Notes: generated by a model not told the origin, from the letters alone. A DNA stretch of 25,560 nt from Candidatus Baldrarchaeota archaeon (GCA_030587435.1 JAUQZC010000121.1:1-25560); one strand, 5' to 3'. Shown: positions 1-7,854, numbered from the stretch's first letter. Program-made: numbers and translations.

Positions 1-637
1 GTTATAGCTGTTACAAGACATCAACTAGCTAAACTTCCTACCATTAAATTTACATCAAATAATGGTGCCAAATGCATTATAGCCCAAGTAGACCATGAAT
101 TTGAAATTGATAAAATAGTTAATTTAGTGGTATCAACAGTTAAAGAATTGCAACCACCAGGAAGTAATGCAGGCATCTTATGTCCCAAAAATTCTGCAAA
201 TAAAGATGCCATCAACTTGGCCTTTAAAGCTAAAAATTCAAAATCAAAAAGCAAGATGTTTATAGAATAGCAAAAGCGAACAATATTATCCTGGCAGAGG
301 TTAGTTGCACAGGAGAGGGAATCATAGGAGCTTTTTCAGCAGCTTTTCTAGCATCAACCGGAAACGATGGAAGATTTATCGATATAGGATCAATAAGAAG
401 CTTATCTGGAGTCATGTCGATTTCAGAGCTGCTAAAAAGAGGAGTTGACGAAGTAAGAGCAGTCGATGGAAGCAAAATCCATCCAAACGATCTAGTTATA
501 GTTGATAAAGTTCGCCCTAAAATGGAAATTTCAAAGCCGTTCTCTATGTTGAAAAAAGGTTTTATTGGGCAATAAAGTCAAGTAAGCCGAGAGGCTGGGA
601 CATTATAAGAGAACCAGAGCCCATAATGATAAATTAA
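1..637 (+). pseudogene. TiaS-like (tRNA-Ile2 agmatinylcytidine synthase-related) protein, 5'-truncated, two frameshifts
   Basis: The gene enters from the left edge. Frame 1 is open to a stop at 268 and begins VIAVTRHQL. Similarity resumes in frame 3 (about 234 to 572) with TGEGIIGAFSAAFLASTGND, then in frame 2 (about 557 to 637) with RFYWAIKSSKPRGWDI. The G-x-G-x-I-G-A plus GND-F pattern matches my recollection of the agmatine/ATP-binding region of TiaS-type proteins, which modify the wobble C of tRNA-Ile2. The OB-fold and zinc ribbon of full-length TiaS do not follow, so this is probably a shorter TiaS-like paralogue. Each frame change is explained by one missing A, in the runs at 246-250 and 552-557. 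It ends 19 nt before the next gene and they are probably co-transcribed. Sequencing error and real decay are both possible; family assignment is moderate. Confidence 0.5.
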
Positions 638-656
638 CAAAACTCGAAATGTAACC

Positions 657-1144
657 TTGACAGCTTTATTTTCAGCCTTGCTAGTAGTAGTTAGAATGTT
701 TCATGTACCATTTCGCATGTCTGGATTAGGAGGAGTTCCATGGCTAGTTATTTTGCTGATTACACCAGCATTTTTGTCATCCCGCTTATCAAGCACAAGA
801 ATAAGCTTTATCGGCGGTCTAATAGCATCATTCTTATTAGACACTCCTCCTGGACCTTTTCATTTAATTAAATATATTTCAGCAGGCTTAACTATTGACC
901 TTCTACACTATATTCTAAAAATCGTAATACTCATTACATTAAAGCAGTTATCGGTGCTTCAAGCTACGCTGTATCTTTCACATCCCTAGCTACACTGTTC
1001 ATTTTAATTGGAATTAATATGCGTATCCTGAAACTGGGTTTTCCCTATGTTCTTGTGCTCCATGTAGCCTTTGGAGCTCTTGCAGGCTTTATATCATACT
1101 TAATCGTTAACATTGTAGAAAAGGCAAAGTTTGTTAATCTTTAA
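657..1144 (+). pseudogene. Small integral membrane protein, ECF-transporter S-component-like, one frameshift
   Basis: Frame 3 from a TTG at 657 encodes several hydrophobic segments (MTALFSALLVVVRMF, then WLVILLITPAFL, with DTPPGPFHLIKY in a loop). At about 917-921, in a run of five A, the coherent frame changes to frame 2 and continues through two or three more membrane helices to a stop at 1142-1144 (AVIGASSYAVSF, then VLHVAFGALAGFISYLIV). Restoring one A gives a protein of about 162 residues with five or six helices. Size and the Gly-rich, loop-poor pattern resemble substrate-binding S components of ECF vitamin transporters, but no substrate can be named and other small membrane families are possible. 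No energising ATPase gene lies nearby. The shift is of the same kind as those in the gene just upstream. Confidence 0.45.
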
Positions 1145-1216
1145 TTCTTCCTACTTGTTGCTCTAACTGACAATACTTAATAAGTTGTAATTGAATTATT
1201 GTTTAAGTGAACTAGT

Positions 1217-2269
1217 ATGAATTTCATATTTATTGATGAAAGTGTTGCTATTTCGCGAATGCCCTATCAAAACGCTATCCACGATCTTTCTAAACGATTT
1301 AAAGCAGTGGTTGTACTTGCAGAGAGACATGAGATGGAATATAACATAGAGTCTTGGGAAAAATACAATGTCGATGTTTTATGGGCACCTACACAAGATT
1401 ATACAGCGCCACAACTTCTCCAAATACATCGCATCGTAAAGTGGATTAAAAACCACGTGGAGAAAGGGGAAAAAGTATTGGTTCACTGCATGGGAGGAAA
1501 AGGAAGAAGCGGAACAATAGCAGTTGCCTACACAATATACACTAAACATGTGAATTTTAATGACGCATTGAGGCTTGTTAGAACTGTTAGACGTGGAGCT
1601 GTCGAAACATGGGAGCAAGGCAAAAGACTAAAAACGTTTGAAACCTTGTTGAGCGCACTACCTGAACCAAAACTTACAAAAATAGTCGAAACAGCCGAAA
1701 AATACAATTATGGGAGAGGAATTAACCACGCATCCAAAGTAACGGAACTCAGCCTAACACTTTGGGAACAACTAAAATATGAAACAAAATTACCAAAACA
1801 TTGCACCACTACATTGGCAGCTGCAGCAATATTACATGACATTGGAGTTTTTATATCAGATCTCAATCACCACGAACATACATTAAAGCTGATTAAAGAA
1901 AACGAGAATAATATACGTCAAGTCTTTAGTGAAAGCGAATGCGAAGCGATAGCATGGACCGCATATTATCATAGAACTAAAGCAGGTGATCCAAAAACAA
2001 ATATGAAACTTAAAAATAACATTAAAGATGTTGTTACATGGTCTGCAGCGATACTCAGACTGGCAGACGCCCTAGACTACGGTTTAGATCAATCAGTAGA
2101 ATCCATTGACTTAAATTTTCAAGCTAACAAACTTACAATCAAAACATATTGTAATAATCCATGCAGGCACGAAATTAATAGAGCCGTAGAAAAATCAAAG
2201 TTACTAGAAAGTTTAATAAAAAAAGAAATTACCTTTGAAGAAGTTCAGATGAGAAAACTTTTCAATTAA
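1217..2269 (+). CDS. Dual-specificity/tyrosine phosphatase-like domain fused to a Ppx/GppA-type HD domain
   Basis: A 350-residue cytoplasmic protein with two enzymatic domains. Residues 1-150 form a Cys-based phosphatase: the P-loop HCMGGKGRSGT gives H90-C91-x5-R97, and D61 in APTQDYTAP suits the general acid. Residues about 160-330 form an HD domain: H171, H207-D208 in ILHDIGVF, a His-rich NHHEH at 217-221, H252 in YYHR and D284 in RLADALD. That spacing, with the Arg-Leu-Ala-Asp-Ala-Leu-Asp block, resembles the C-terminal HD domain of Ppx/GppA exopolyphosphatases, but the ASKHA phosphatase half of those proteins is absent. Both active sites look intact. The substrate is unknown; a phosphorylated small molecule or polyphosphate-like compound would fit better than a protein. 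The ATG start is preceded by a weak AGTGA; the gene converges on the V4R gene with a 29-nt gap. Confidence 0.85.
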   Translation: MNFIFIDESVAISRMPYQNAIHDLSKRFKAVVVLAERHEMEYNIESWEKYNVDVLWAPTQDYTAPQLLQIHRIVKWIKNHVEKGEKVLVHCMGGKGRSGTIAVAYTIYTKHVNFNDALRLVRTVRRGAVETWEQGKRLKTFETLLSALPEPKLTKIVETAEKYNYGRGINHASKVTELSLTLWEQLKYETKLPKHCTTTLAAAAILHDIGVFISDLNHHEHTLKLIKENENNIRQVFSESECEAIAWTAYYHRTKAGDPKTNMKLKNNIKDVVTWSAAILRLADALDYGLDQSVESIDLNFQANKLTIKTYCNNPCRHEINRAVEKSKLLESLIKKEITFEEVQMRKLFN

Positions 2270-2298
2270 CGTTAAAAGTAAAATAAAAGATATTTCAA

Positions 2299-2826
2299 CT
2301 ATTTTAATTTAAAGTGGTATTGAAATTCGCAATATGGGTCTCCTCTAGCCCTGCACTTAGTTTCATTACATGTTACAGATTCAGCATTCCAATCTTCCAA
2401 TCTTTGTTCCTCAATCCACTCAAAGATTCCTGCAAGAACGTTGCACATAAATATTTCTGGATGAGGTGAATGTAATCCTTTGCACAGAGGACATTCACGC
2501 ACCCTATAAGTAATAAACACATCCTTATCCTTTTCTTCAAAAGTTATTTCATCAAATTCTTTCCCCGTAAAGTATTTGAAACCTAAATTGTACGTTGGAA
2601 CTAAATCTCTCAAATTTTTGGCAGGTCGTTTTGTAGCTGCAAGATAAGTTGTATAGATGTACTCACCAGCAGCTCTTCCAATTTTCTTTAACATCTCATT
2701 AGCCCTTACAGGATCTCCGTATTCCTCAAGAAAATGTGCAACAATTGCTTGTATGATTCCCTTATATGCACCAGCATGAATTTTTTCAGCCATAAAACGC
2801 CAAGCAATCTTACCTTTAATACCCAT
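2299..2826 (-). CDS. V4R-domain protein (4-vinyl reductase / TRAPP-Bet3-like fold)
   Basis: A soluble 175-residue protein. The amphipathic N-terminal half is followed by a cysteine-rich half with C112 and C115 (ECPLCKG), C128, C153, C158 and C166 (TCNETKCRARGDPYCEF). The ending C-x4-C-x3-GD-x2-C-F is the signature I associate with V4R domains, a small-molecule-binding fold related to TRAPP Bet3 and found in archaeal regulators; the cysteines may bind zinc or an iron-sulfur cluster. It starts at ATG with GGTGGT about 5 nt upstream, 43 nt after the roadblock-winged-helix gene on the same strand, so the two form an operon. In that setting it may act as the ligand-sensing partner. No catalytic activity can be inferred. 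Confidence 0.8.
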   Translation of the reverse strand: MGIKGKIAWRFMAEKIHAGAYKGIIQAIVAHFLEEYGDPVRANEMLKKIGRAAGEYIYTTYLAATKRPAKNLRDLVPTYNLGFKYFTGKEFDEITFEEKDKDVFITYRVRECPLCKGLHSPHPEIFMCNVLAGIFEWIEEQRLEDWNAESVTCNETKCRARGDPYCEFQYHFKLK

Positions 2827-2869
2827 TTAACCACCACCACAAACTATAACATAAAATTTAACCTTAGAA

Positions 2870-3592
2870 CTATTCCTCTACCTTTCTAATGCTACTGATA
2901 TAGTTTATTGCTTTCGAAAAGTTGCCTAAAACTATTAAAACTTTACTTCTTGGAATATTTAATTTCTTAGCTATCTCTGACGTCGTGTGACTTCCATCAC
3001 AGAGCTCCAAGATACTTCGAACCATATCATCTTTAACTTTCTTCAAAACACCCTTATCAACTAAAACTGGTATATTTACTGTTTCAAACTTTGCTGCAGG
3101 CTTTACCGATGGCAAAGTTGCTGATGGGGTTGTTGAAGGTGGCGTAGTAGGCGAAGTCGAAGAAGTAAGCGTCGTTTTTCTCTCTTCGGTTTTTAATGGA
3201 GCTGAAGGCAATGTTGGTTTCTCCACCTCATATGTTGGAACAGTTCCTAAAAGTTCTTCCAATTTATTAAGTTCATTATTAAACATTGAAGCTACCTTTT
3301 TTGCTGCAAGTATAAGAACTCCTTCTCTTTCAACGCTATCTAATGCTAATGCCAACCGATTTGTAATCTTATATACGAGAAGCTGCGAGTTTTTGAGTCT
3401 TTTTACCTGGTAGTCTCCAACATCCCAAAGCGGTAGTCCAATTTTGGCGATTTTTTCTGCTGCTTCCCTGGCCTCTGACGTTAAAGTGGAGTGGAAAACT
3501 TGGCCAGTATCTCCAATGATGGCCAGTCTACTTCTTACTGGCAAAGAATTAGCTATTTTCTCTGCGAGTTCCTCAACAATTTTCTTTGACAT
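2870..3592 (-). CDS. Roadblock/LC7-like domain with Ser/Thr/Pro linker and C-terminal winged helix
   Basis: A 240-residue protein in three parts. Residues 1-115 alternate helices and strands like a roadblock/LC7 domain (LAIIGDTGQVFHST, then LLVYKITNRLALAL and GVLILAAKKVASMF). Residues about 118-165 are a low-complexity linker rich in Thr, Ser and Pro. Residues about 170-240 look like a winged helix (VRSILELCDGSHTTSEIAKK, then LNIPRSKVLIVLGNFSKAI). Roadblock domains usually regulate small GTPases or act as dimerising platforms in archaea; joined to a DNA-binding domain it could be a one-component transcription factor. It leads the operon with the V4R gene. A perfect inverted repeat overlaps the TATA box upstream, consistent with autoregulation. 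The roadblock call is from pattern rather than a motif, so it is less certain than the winged helix. Confidence 0.7.
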   Translation of the reverse strand: MSKKIVEELAEKIANSLPVRSRLAIIGDTGQVFHSTLTSEAREAAEKIAKIGLPLWDVGDYQVKRLKNSQLLVYKITNRLALALDSVEREGVLILAAKKVASMFNNELNKLEELLGTVPTYEVEKPTLPSAPLKTEERKTTLTSSTSPTTPPSTTPSATLPSVKPAAKFETVNIPVLVDKGVLKKVKDDMVRSILELCDGSHTTSEIAKKLNIPRSKVLIVLGNFSKAINYISSIRKVEE

Positions 3593-3643
3593 TTAAAACA
3601 ACCTGCGAAGTTCTCAAACACCTTTCAATAATTCAAATAGGCT

Positions 3644-3668
3644 TTTTGAATATAAATTTTATTCAAAA
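3644..3668 (-). promoter_or_regulatory. TATA box inside a 25-bp dyad, promoter/operator of the roadblock-V4R operon
   Basis: The arms TTTTGAATA (3644-3652) and TATTCAAAA (3660-3668) are exact reverse complements, 9 bp each, around TAAATTT. Read on the minus strand the centre gives AAATTTATA, a good archaeal TATA box, placing transcription start near 3625 and the start codon at 3592. A dyad lying over the TATA element is the usual place for an archaeal repressor site. The sequence is AT-rich, which makes chance dyads easier. Confidence 0.5.
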
Positions 3669-3685
3669 TTGTCTTTGTTCTACGG

Positions 3686-3788
3686 TTTTCTAATAAAACC
3701 CCCAAAAAGAATGAACATCGTGGAAAAAGTTATCAAATCAACTCTGAAACCTACATTTAGACCTATAAATCCCTTTTTCTAATAAAAC
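3686..3788. repeat. Pair of 14-bp direct repeats
   Basis: TTTTCTAATAAAAC occurs exactly at 3686-3699 and again at 3775-3788, 89 bp apart. Only two copies exist and the spacing does not fit CRISPR. It may be a trace of local duplication or a protein-binding site, or chance in AT-rich DNA. Confidence 0.45.
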
Positions 3789-4073
3789 AAGTCCAGTAAT
3801 GCTTTCATAAAAATAAAATTATTAAGTAAAAAGTAAACATCAGATTTAAAAATTAGCTGTACTTTGTGTGACCCATTTTTCAAGAGTCTAAAGGTTAATG
3901 TTACAATAGATACTCTTTTAAATCGAGAGAAAACCTGGTTTCTGTTTCGTCTATAACCCCCTTTCATAAAACTATTGTTGTGTTCCAAGCAACGAACTAA
4001 GACGCTAAGAGCTTCAAAAAAGCTGTTAGTTTAACTATATTACAAGTACGGTGATGCTGAAGGTCGAAATGTG

Positions 4074-4080
4074 TTTATAA
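4074..4080 (+). promoter_or_regulatory. TATA box of the enolase-superfamily gene
   Basis: TTTATAA at 4074-4080 predicts transcription start near 4103, giving a leader of about 36 nt before the TTG start at 4139. Assigned by position and composition only. Confidence 0.45.
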
Positions 4081-4138
4081 GTAATGTGGGCATATTATTG
4101 AACGAATTGACTGAATTTATGTGATAGAGGGGATGCTT

Positions 4139-5284
4139 TTGAAAATAATAGATGTAAATGCCTATCTTCTTAAGGTACCGTATCCAGATGGGCAAAGATT
4201 TTCTGCTGCGTGGGAAGCAGCATCCACAAAAGAATTTACATTCACACTTGTTGAAGTAGAGACAGATGAAGGGATTACAGGATATAGCGGCATGATTTCG
4301 AAAGGATTCGAAATAATATCGTTCATTGAAAGCGCGGTGAAAGAGTTTTTGAGCAGAATACCGTTTGACCCCTTTTTCATAGAAATGATGACTCGCCCCC
4401 TAAGAACTGGCTCCTATTTTGGGCCGAGAGTAGGCCTCATAGATATCGCATTATGGGACATAGTGGGAAAAGCGTTAAAACAACCTATCTACAAGTTGAT
4501 GGGCGCTGCTAAACCAATGGTTAAAGCATATATGAGCACTGGGCAAATAAAGAAAGCTCAACAACATATAAAAGACTTTGAGGAAGGAAAAGCAAAATAC
4601 GGCTTTAAAGCCGTGAAATTAAGATTTCATAGAGGCCGCTGGGAAGATGACATCAAAGTTCTAAAAGAGTTTAGAGACACTTTCCCTGATGTTGAAATAA
4701 TGGTAGATGCAAACCAAGCATGGACATATTTCCCACCATATTGGGACAGGAAAACAGCGTTAAAAGTGGCGAAAGAACTAGAAAAATACGATGTTCTATG
4801 GTTGGAGGAACCACTTCCAATAACAGATCTCAAAGGTTACGCCGAACTTAGAAAAAATACTAGTGTCATGATTGCTGGAGGAGAACTAGAATACGGTCTC
4901 TTTAGAATCAGAGAACTGTTGGAAAACGAATGTTTCGACATAATACAGCCAGATCCAAATCTAAGTGGGGGGTTAACAGAAATGAAGAAAATAGCAGCAC
5001 TTGCTGAAGCTTTCCATGTGCAGTTTATTCCCCACGGCTGGGAGCCCGGAATAGGTTTAGCAGCAACACTTCAACTAATTGGTACAATGCCCGACTGCCT
5101 CTGCCCATACCTAGAATTTCCATTGGATCCACCTCTCACCCCAGAGATAAGAGATGCAATACTAGAAAAGCCGATAGAGCCGAGAGGAGGCTATGTAAGA
5201 ATCCCAGAGAAGCCTGGACTGGGAGTAGAGATAAATTCTGATACGATTAAAAAATATGCAGTAAAAGAACTGAGGTATTCTTAG
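4139..5284 (+). CDS. Mandelate racemase/muconate lactonizing enzyme family protein, probable acid-sugar dehydratase
   Basis: Numbered from the longer open frame (start 4121), the barrel shows the enolase-superfamily set: K166 in AVKLRFHRG, metal ligands D196 (VDANQAW), E229 (WLEEPLP) and E255 (IAGGELE), then D278 (IQPDPNLSGG) and H305 (IPHGW). The His-Asp dyad at the ends of strands 7 and 6 places it in the mandelate-racemase subgroup, most of whose members dehydrate sugar acids such as galactonate or rhamnonate; the substrate cannot be read from sequence. The second-strand motif is K-x-R rather than K-x-K. I prefer TTG 4139 because GAGGGG at 4127-4132 is correctly spaced for it, whereas GTG 4121 has no ribosome site. 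It appears monocistronic and has no sugar-pathway neighbours. Confidence 0.85.
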   Translation: MKIIDVNAYLLKVPYPDGQRFSAAWEAASTKEFTFTLVEVETDEGITGYSGMISKGFEIISFIESAVKEFLSRIPFDPFFIEMMTRPLRTGSYFGPRVGLIDIALWDIVGKALKQPIYKLMGAAKPMVKAYMSTGQIKKAQQHIKDFEEGKAKYGFKAVKLRFHRGRWEDDIKVLKEFRDTFPDVEIMVDANQAWTYFPPYWDRKTALKVAKELEKYDVLWLEEPLPITDLKGYAELRKNTSVMIAGGELEYGLFRIRELLENECFDIIQPDPNLSGGLTEMKKIAALAEAFHVQFIPHGWEPGIGLAATLQLIGTMPDCLCPYLEFPLDPPLTPEIRDAILEKPIEPRGGYVRIPEKPGLGVEINSDTIKKYAVKELRYS

Positions 5285-5397
5285 CAAAAGCAAAATAGTA
5301 TTGAAATATAAAAATATTATAGTGGCATTGAACTTTAATAGTCCATTTATTCCCTTACTGTTACTTGTTTCGAAAATAGAGTAAAAATAGTTAAAAA

Positions 5398-5406
5398 TAT
5401 TTAAAT
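5398..5406 (+). promoter_or_regulatory. TATA box upstream of the 239-aa hypothetical gene
   Basis: TATTTAAAT at 5398-5406 predicts transcription start near 5430, about 40 nt before the TTG start at 5468. Confidence 0.4.
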
Positions 5407-5467
5407 TGTACTATAGCAGAAAATAGTGTATGTTTATTATTAAAATTGTTACGTGGTGGGGGAGAAT

Positions 5468-6187
5468 TTGATAAGCTTAAATGTAAAAGAATTGGCTAGA
5501 AAGGCCAAGGTCCACTATATTATCGTTGTCAGTGAGAAAGAAAAGCTATCCATCCTGTATAATAGGAGAGGGGAAAAAACTGCTGAAGGAAAGTTTTTTG
5601 AATATCTTAAATTTGCGGAAAAAATTAGAGAGGAAAGAAAACGGTACCTAATCTACTTCAAACATAAGAATACTGTAGCAGTGTATAATAAATTTGGAGA
5701 CATTATATGGGAAGGAAAGTTAGAGGATTTACCAAAACTTTACGATAAAAAATTTTACGAAACATTGCCAAAGCTTCCAAAAAAAATCAAAGAATGTAAA
5801 ACTGTTCTTGAAGCAATTAAAACATTATATAAAGATAAAATGGTTGATCCAACATCGGTAATTGATACTAGTGAAGATGTTTGGAATACAAAGGTTGTTG
5901 TCGAAAATAACGTTGTGATGTTTCCTGAGAAACATGCTTGGGTTGTTTGCATCAATTTTGGTGTTCCAGATATTTTTGGAGACGAAGCTATAGGTTTAAT
6001 ATCTGAAAACTTCGTTTATCTACTTAAAACAGATATTAAGGAGTGCTTCAATCAAGCTCAGCCCAAAACCATCTACATATGTTTTGACAATATACCACCA
6101 GCTGAAATAAAAGACAGATGTAAAATTTTAAACATGTTTCGAACCATTGCCAAAAAATACGGATACCAAACAGTATACACTGGCTGA
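5468..6187 (+). CDS. Hypothetical protein, 239 aa
   Basis: I do not recognise this protein. The first 110 residues are highly charged and strand-rich, with two similar units (EKLSILYNRRGEKTAEGKFF and NTVAVYNKFGDIIWEGKL, each Y-N-[R/K]-x-G followed by E-G-K), which looks like an internal two-copy beta repeat. The second half is more globular (VVMFPEKHAWVVCINFGVP and KTIYICFDNIPPAEIKDRCK). No membrane segment or signal peptide is seen. The start is set at TTG 5468 because GGTGGGGGAG at 5455-5464 lies just upstream; the GTG codons at 5453 and 5456 overlap this ribosome site. It stands alone between two metabolic genes, each with its own promoter, so context does not suggest a function. Confidence 0.7.
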   Translation: MISLNVKELARKAKVHYIIVVSEKEKLSILYNRRGEKTAEGKFFEYLKFAEKIREERKRYLIYFKHKNTVAVYNKFGDIIWEGKLEDLPKLYDKKFYETLPKLPKKIKECKTVLEAIKTLYKDKMVDPTSVIDTSEDVWNTKVVVENNVVMFPEKHAWVVCINFGVPDIFGDEAIGLISENFVYLLKTDIKECFNQAQPKTIYICFDNIPPAEIKDRCKILNMFRTIAKKYGYQTVYTG

Positions 6188-6319
6188 TATTTAACGCATA
6201 GTTTTATTAATTAGTAGACCTTAAAGAACAGCACAAACTCAATTTCTGCTATCACCTTATTAACTATAATTTAGTAGAGCCTTACTATAATGAAGTTAAT
6301 ATATTTGTAAGAAAATAAG

Positions 6320-6327
6320 TTAAATAC
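6320..6327 (+). promoter_or_regulatory. TATA box of the AbfD-family gene
   Basis: TTAAATAC at 6320-6327 predicts transcription start near 6350 and a leader of about 20 nt containing the GGAGGAGGT ribosome site before the TTG at 6370. Confidence 0.45.
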
Positions 6328-6369
6328 ATCATACAATCTGTAACTGAAGTTGAAGGAGGAGGTTCCATT

Positions 6370-7830
6370 TTGATTAAAACACCTGAACAATATAAAGAAA
6401 GCTTAAAGAAGATGCGTCCAAACATCTACAAGTTTGGCGAACTAATAGAAGATGTAACAACACATCCAGCAACAAAAAGATGCGTTAACTCCCATGCAAA
6501 AGCTTTCGAAGCAGCACAAGACCCAAAATACCAAGACCTAGTAACAGCTGAATCCAAATTAATAGGCGAAAAGGTTATGCGATGGCTAACAGTCATGGAA
6601 ACACCTGAAGACGCTATAAAAAACTGCAAATTCAAACGACTAATGTATAATTTGACAGGAACATGCACCGGAGCACTATGTGTAGGCTGGAACTGTCTAC
6701 AATCAATGTGGGCAACCACATATGAAATAGATCAAAATGAGGGAACAGACTACCATCAAAGACTTAAAAAATGGTTAGAGTACGCACAACGAAACGCCAT
6801 AACGGTTGCAGGAGCACTAACAGACCCAAAAGGAAACAGAGCGCTACCACCATCACAACAAAAGGACCCAGACCTATATTTGCACATAGTGGAAGAGCGG
6901 GATGATGGCATAGTTGTACGTGGAGCAAAGGTAATGATAGCAGGAGTAGCCGCTGCAAACGAAATCTTCGTAATGCCAACAACAAGTTTAAGAGAAGAAG
7001 ACAAAGACTACGCAGTGTCTTTCGTAGTGCCCAGAGACGCTGAAGGAATAACAATTGTGGAAGCAAGACATCCAGATGATGCAAGAGAACTGGAGGGCGA
7101 CGGATACGAGCTACCAGCGACTGGAACAGGAATAACACAAGCATGGATACTTTTCAACGACGTCTTCATACCAAAAGAAAGAGTTTTCATGTGCGGGGAA
7201 TGGAAATACGCACTTAAAGGAATAATATACTTTACATCAGCCTATAGGGCTTTAATAGGCTCATGTGTAGCAGGGCAAGGAGACGTAATGGTGGGAGCAG
7301 CAGTTCTAATAGCGAGAGCTAACGGCCTATCTGAAAGAACATTTCGAGAACAATTAATTAAAATGGTTATTAACAATGAGACGACCTATGGCTTAGGTGT
7401 AGCAGCCGCAACACTAGGGGAGAAACATCCATCCGGTGCATGGATACCCGACGCGTTGCTAGCAAACGTAAACAAGGTACATGTAGCAACTTTACCCTAT
7501 GAAACAAAGGTTCTATGTGAGGACATCGCTGGAGGAATAGGAGAAACAGGCTGCATGCCCTCATGGAAAGACTTCAAAAACGAAGAATATGGAAAACTAC
7601 TAGAAAAATATCTTACAGCTGCATCCCCAGGAGAAGCAAGAGCAAGAATCGCATATTTAATTCAATGGTTAACTTGCGGTGCAGGAATACCTGGCTGTAT
7701 GCACGGAGGAGGTTCTCCTGCAGCAGCAAAACTCATGATAAGAGCAACAGCAAAATGGAAACAATACATGGAATACGCAGCAAAACTCGCAGGAATCAAA
7801 AAAGAAGACATACCAGAACCATCAAAATAA
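6370..7830 (+). CDS. 4-hydroxybutyryl-CoA dehydratase (AbfD)-family flavoprotein, atypical cluster ligands
   Basis: At 486 residues it matches AbfD-type 4-hydroxybutyryl-CoA dehydratase/vinylacetyl-CoA isomerase (about 490 aa), a flavin and [4Fe-4S] enzyme of acyl-CoA-dehydrogenase fold. The family's middle and C-terminal blocks are present (VRGAKVMIAGVAAANEIFVM, FNDVFIPKERVFMCGEW, GGIGETGCMPS, MHGGGSPAAAKLM). In the clostridial enzyme the cluster is held by C99, C103, H292 and C299. Here C99, C104 and C299 exist, but C-x4-C replaces C-x3-C and residue 292, seven before C299, is Tyr instead of His. It may therefore be a second-type paralogue with altered or no cluster and different chemistry, so a role in a 3-HP/4-HB-type carbon cycle or in aminobutyrate fermentation should not be assumed. 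The TTG start follows a strong GGAGGAGGT site. No other pathway genes are adjacent. Confidence 0.8.
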   Translation: MIKTPEQYKESLKKMRPNIYKFGELIEDVTTHPATKRCVNSHAKAFEAAQDPKYQDLVTAESKLIGEKVMRWLTVMETPEDAIKNCKFKRLMYNLTGTCTGALCVGWNCLQSMWATTYEIDQNEGTDYHQRLKKWLEYAQRNAITVAGALTDPKGNRALPPSQQKDPDLYLHIVEERDDGIVVRGAKVMIAGVAAANEIFVMPTTSLREEDKDYAVSFVVPRDAEGITIVEARHPDDARELEGDGYELPATGTGITQAWILFNDVFIPKERVFMCGEWKYALKGIIYFTSAYRALIGSCVAGQGDVMVGAAVLIARANGLSERTFREQLIKMVINNETTYGLGVAAATLGEKHPSGAWIPDALLANVNKVHVATLPYETKVLCEDIAGGIGETGCMPSWKDFKNEEYGKLLEKYLTAASPGEARARIAYLIQWLTCGAGIPGCMHGGGSPAAAKLMIRATAKWKQYMEYAAKLAGIKKEDIPEPSK

Positions 7831-7854
7831 AAATAGTAACCAAATAACACAAAT

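Larger units (their letters stand above)
3593..4138. other. Intergenic region between divergent operons
   Basis: About 545 nt separate the two divergent transcripts. It contains the dyad promoter of the minus-strand operon, a 14-bp direct repeat, a TATA box for the plus-strand gene and one tiny open frame of 23 codons at 3711-3782 without a ribosome site. A 69-codon minus-strand frame (3779-3988) has no ribosome site and no recognisable pattern and I do not regard it as a gene. No tRNA or clear structured RNA is visible. Confidence 0.5.

Noticed and set aside
21..475. Two minus-strand frames of 77 and 71 codons at the left edge
   Set aside because: They are antisense to the TiaS-like sequence, which shows real conserved motifs on the plus strand once single-base gaps are allowed.
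3686..3788. CRISPR-like repeat pair
   Set aside because: Only two 14-bp copies with an 89-bp period, no further units and no cas genes.
3779..3988. 69-codon minus-strand frame
   Set aside because: No ribosome site, no recognisable domain and a composition like non-coding AT-rich DNA.
6764..7144. Long leucine-rich minus-strand frame of 126 codons
   Set aside because: It is antisense to the highly conserved AbfD-family gene and its composition is that expected of a shadow frame.
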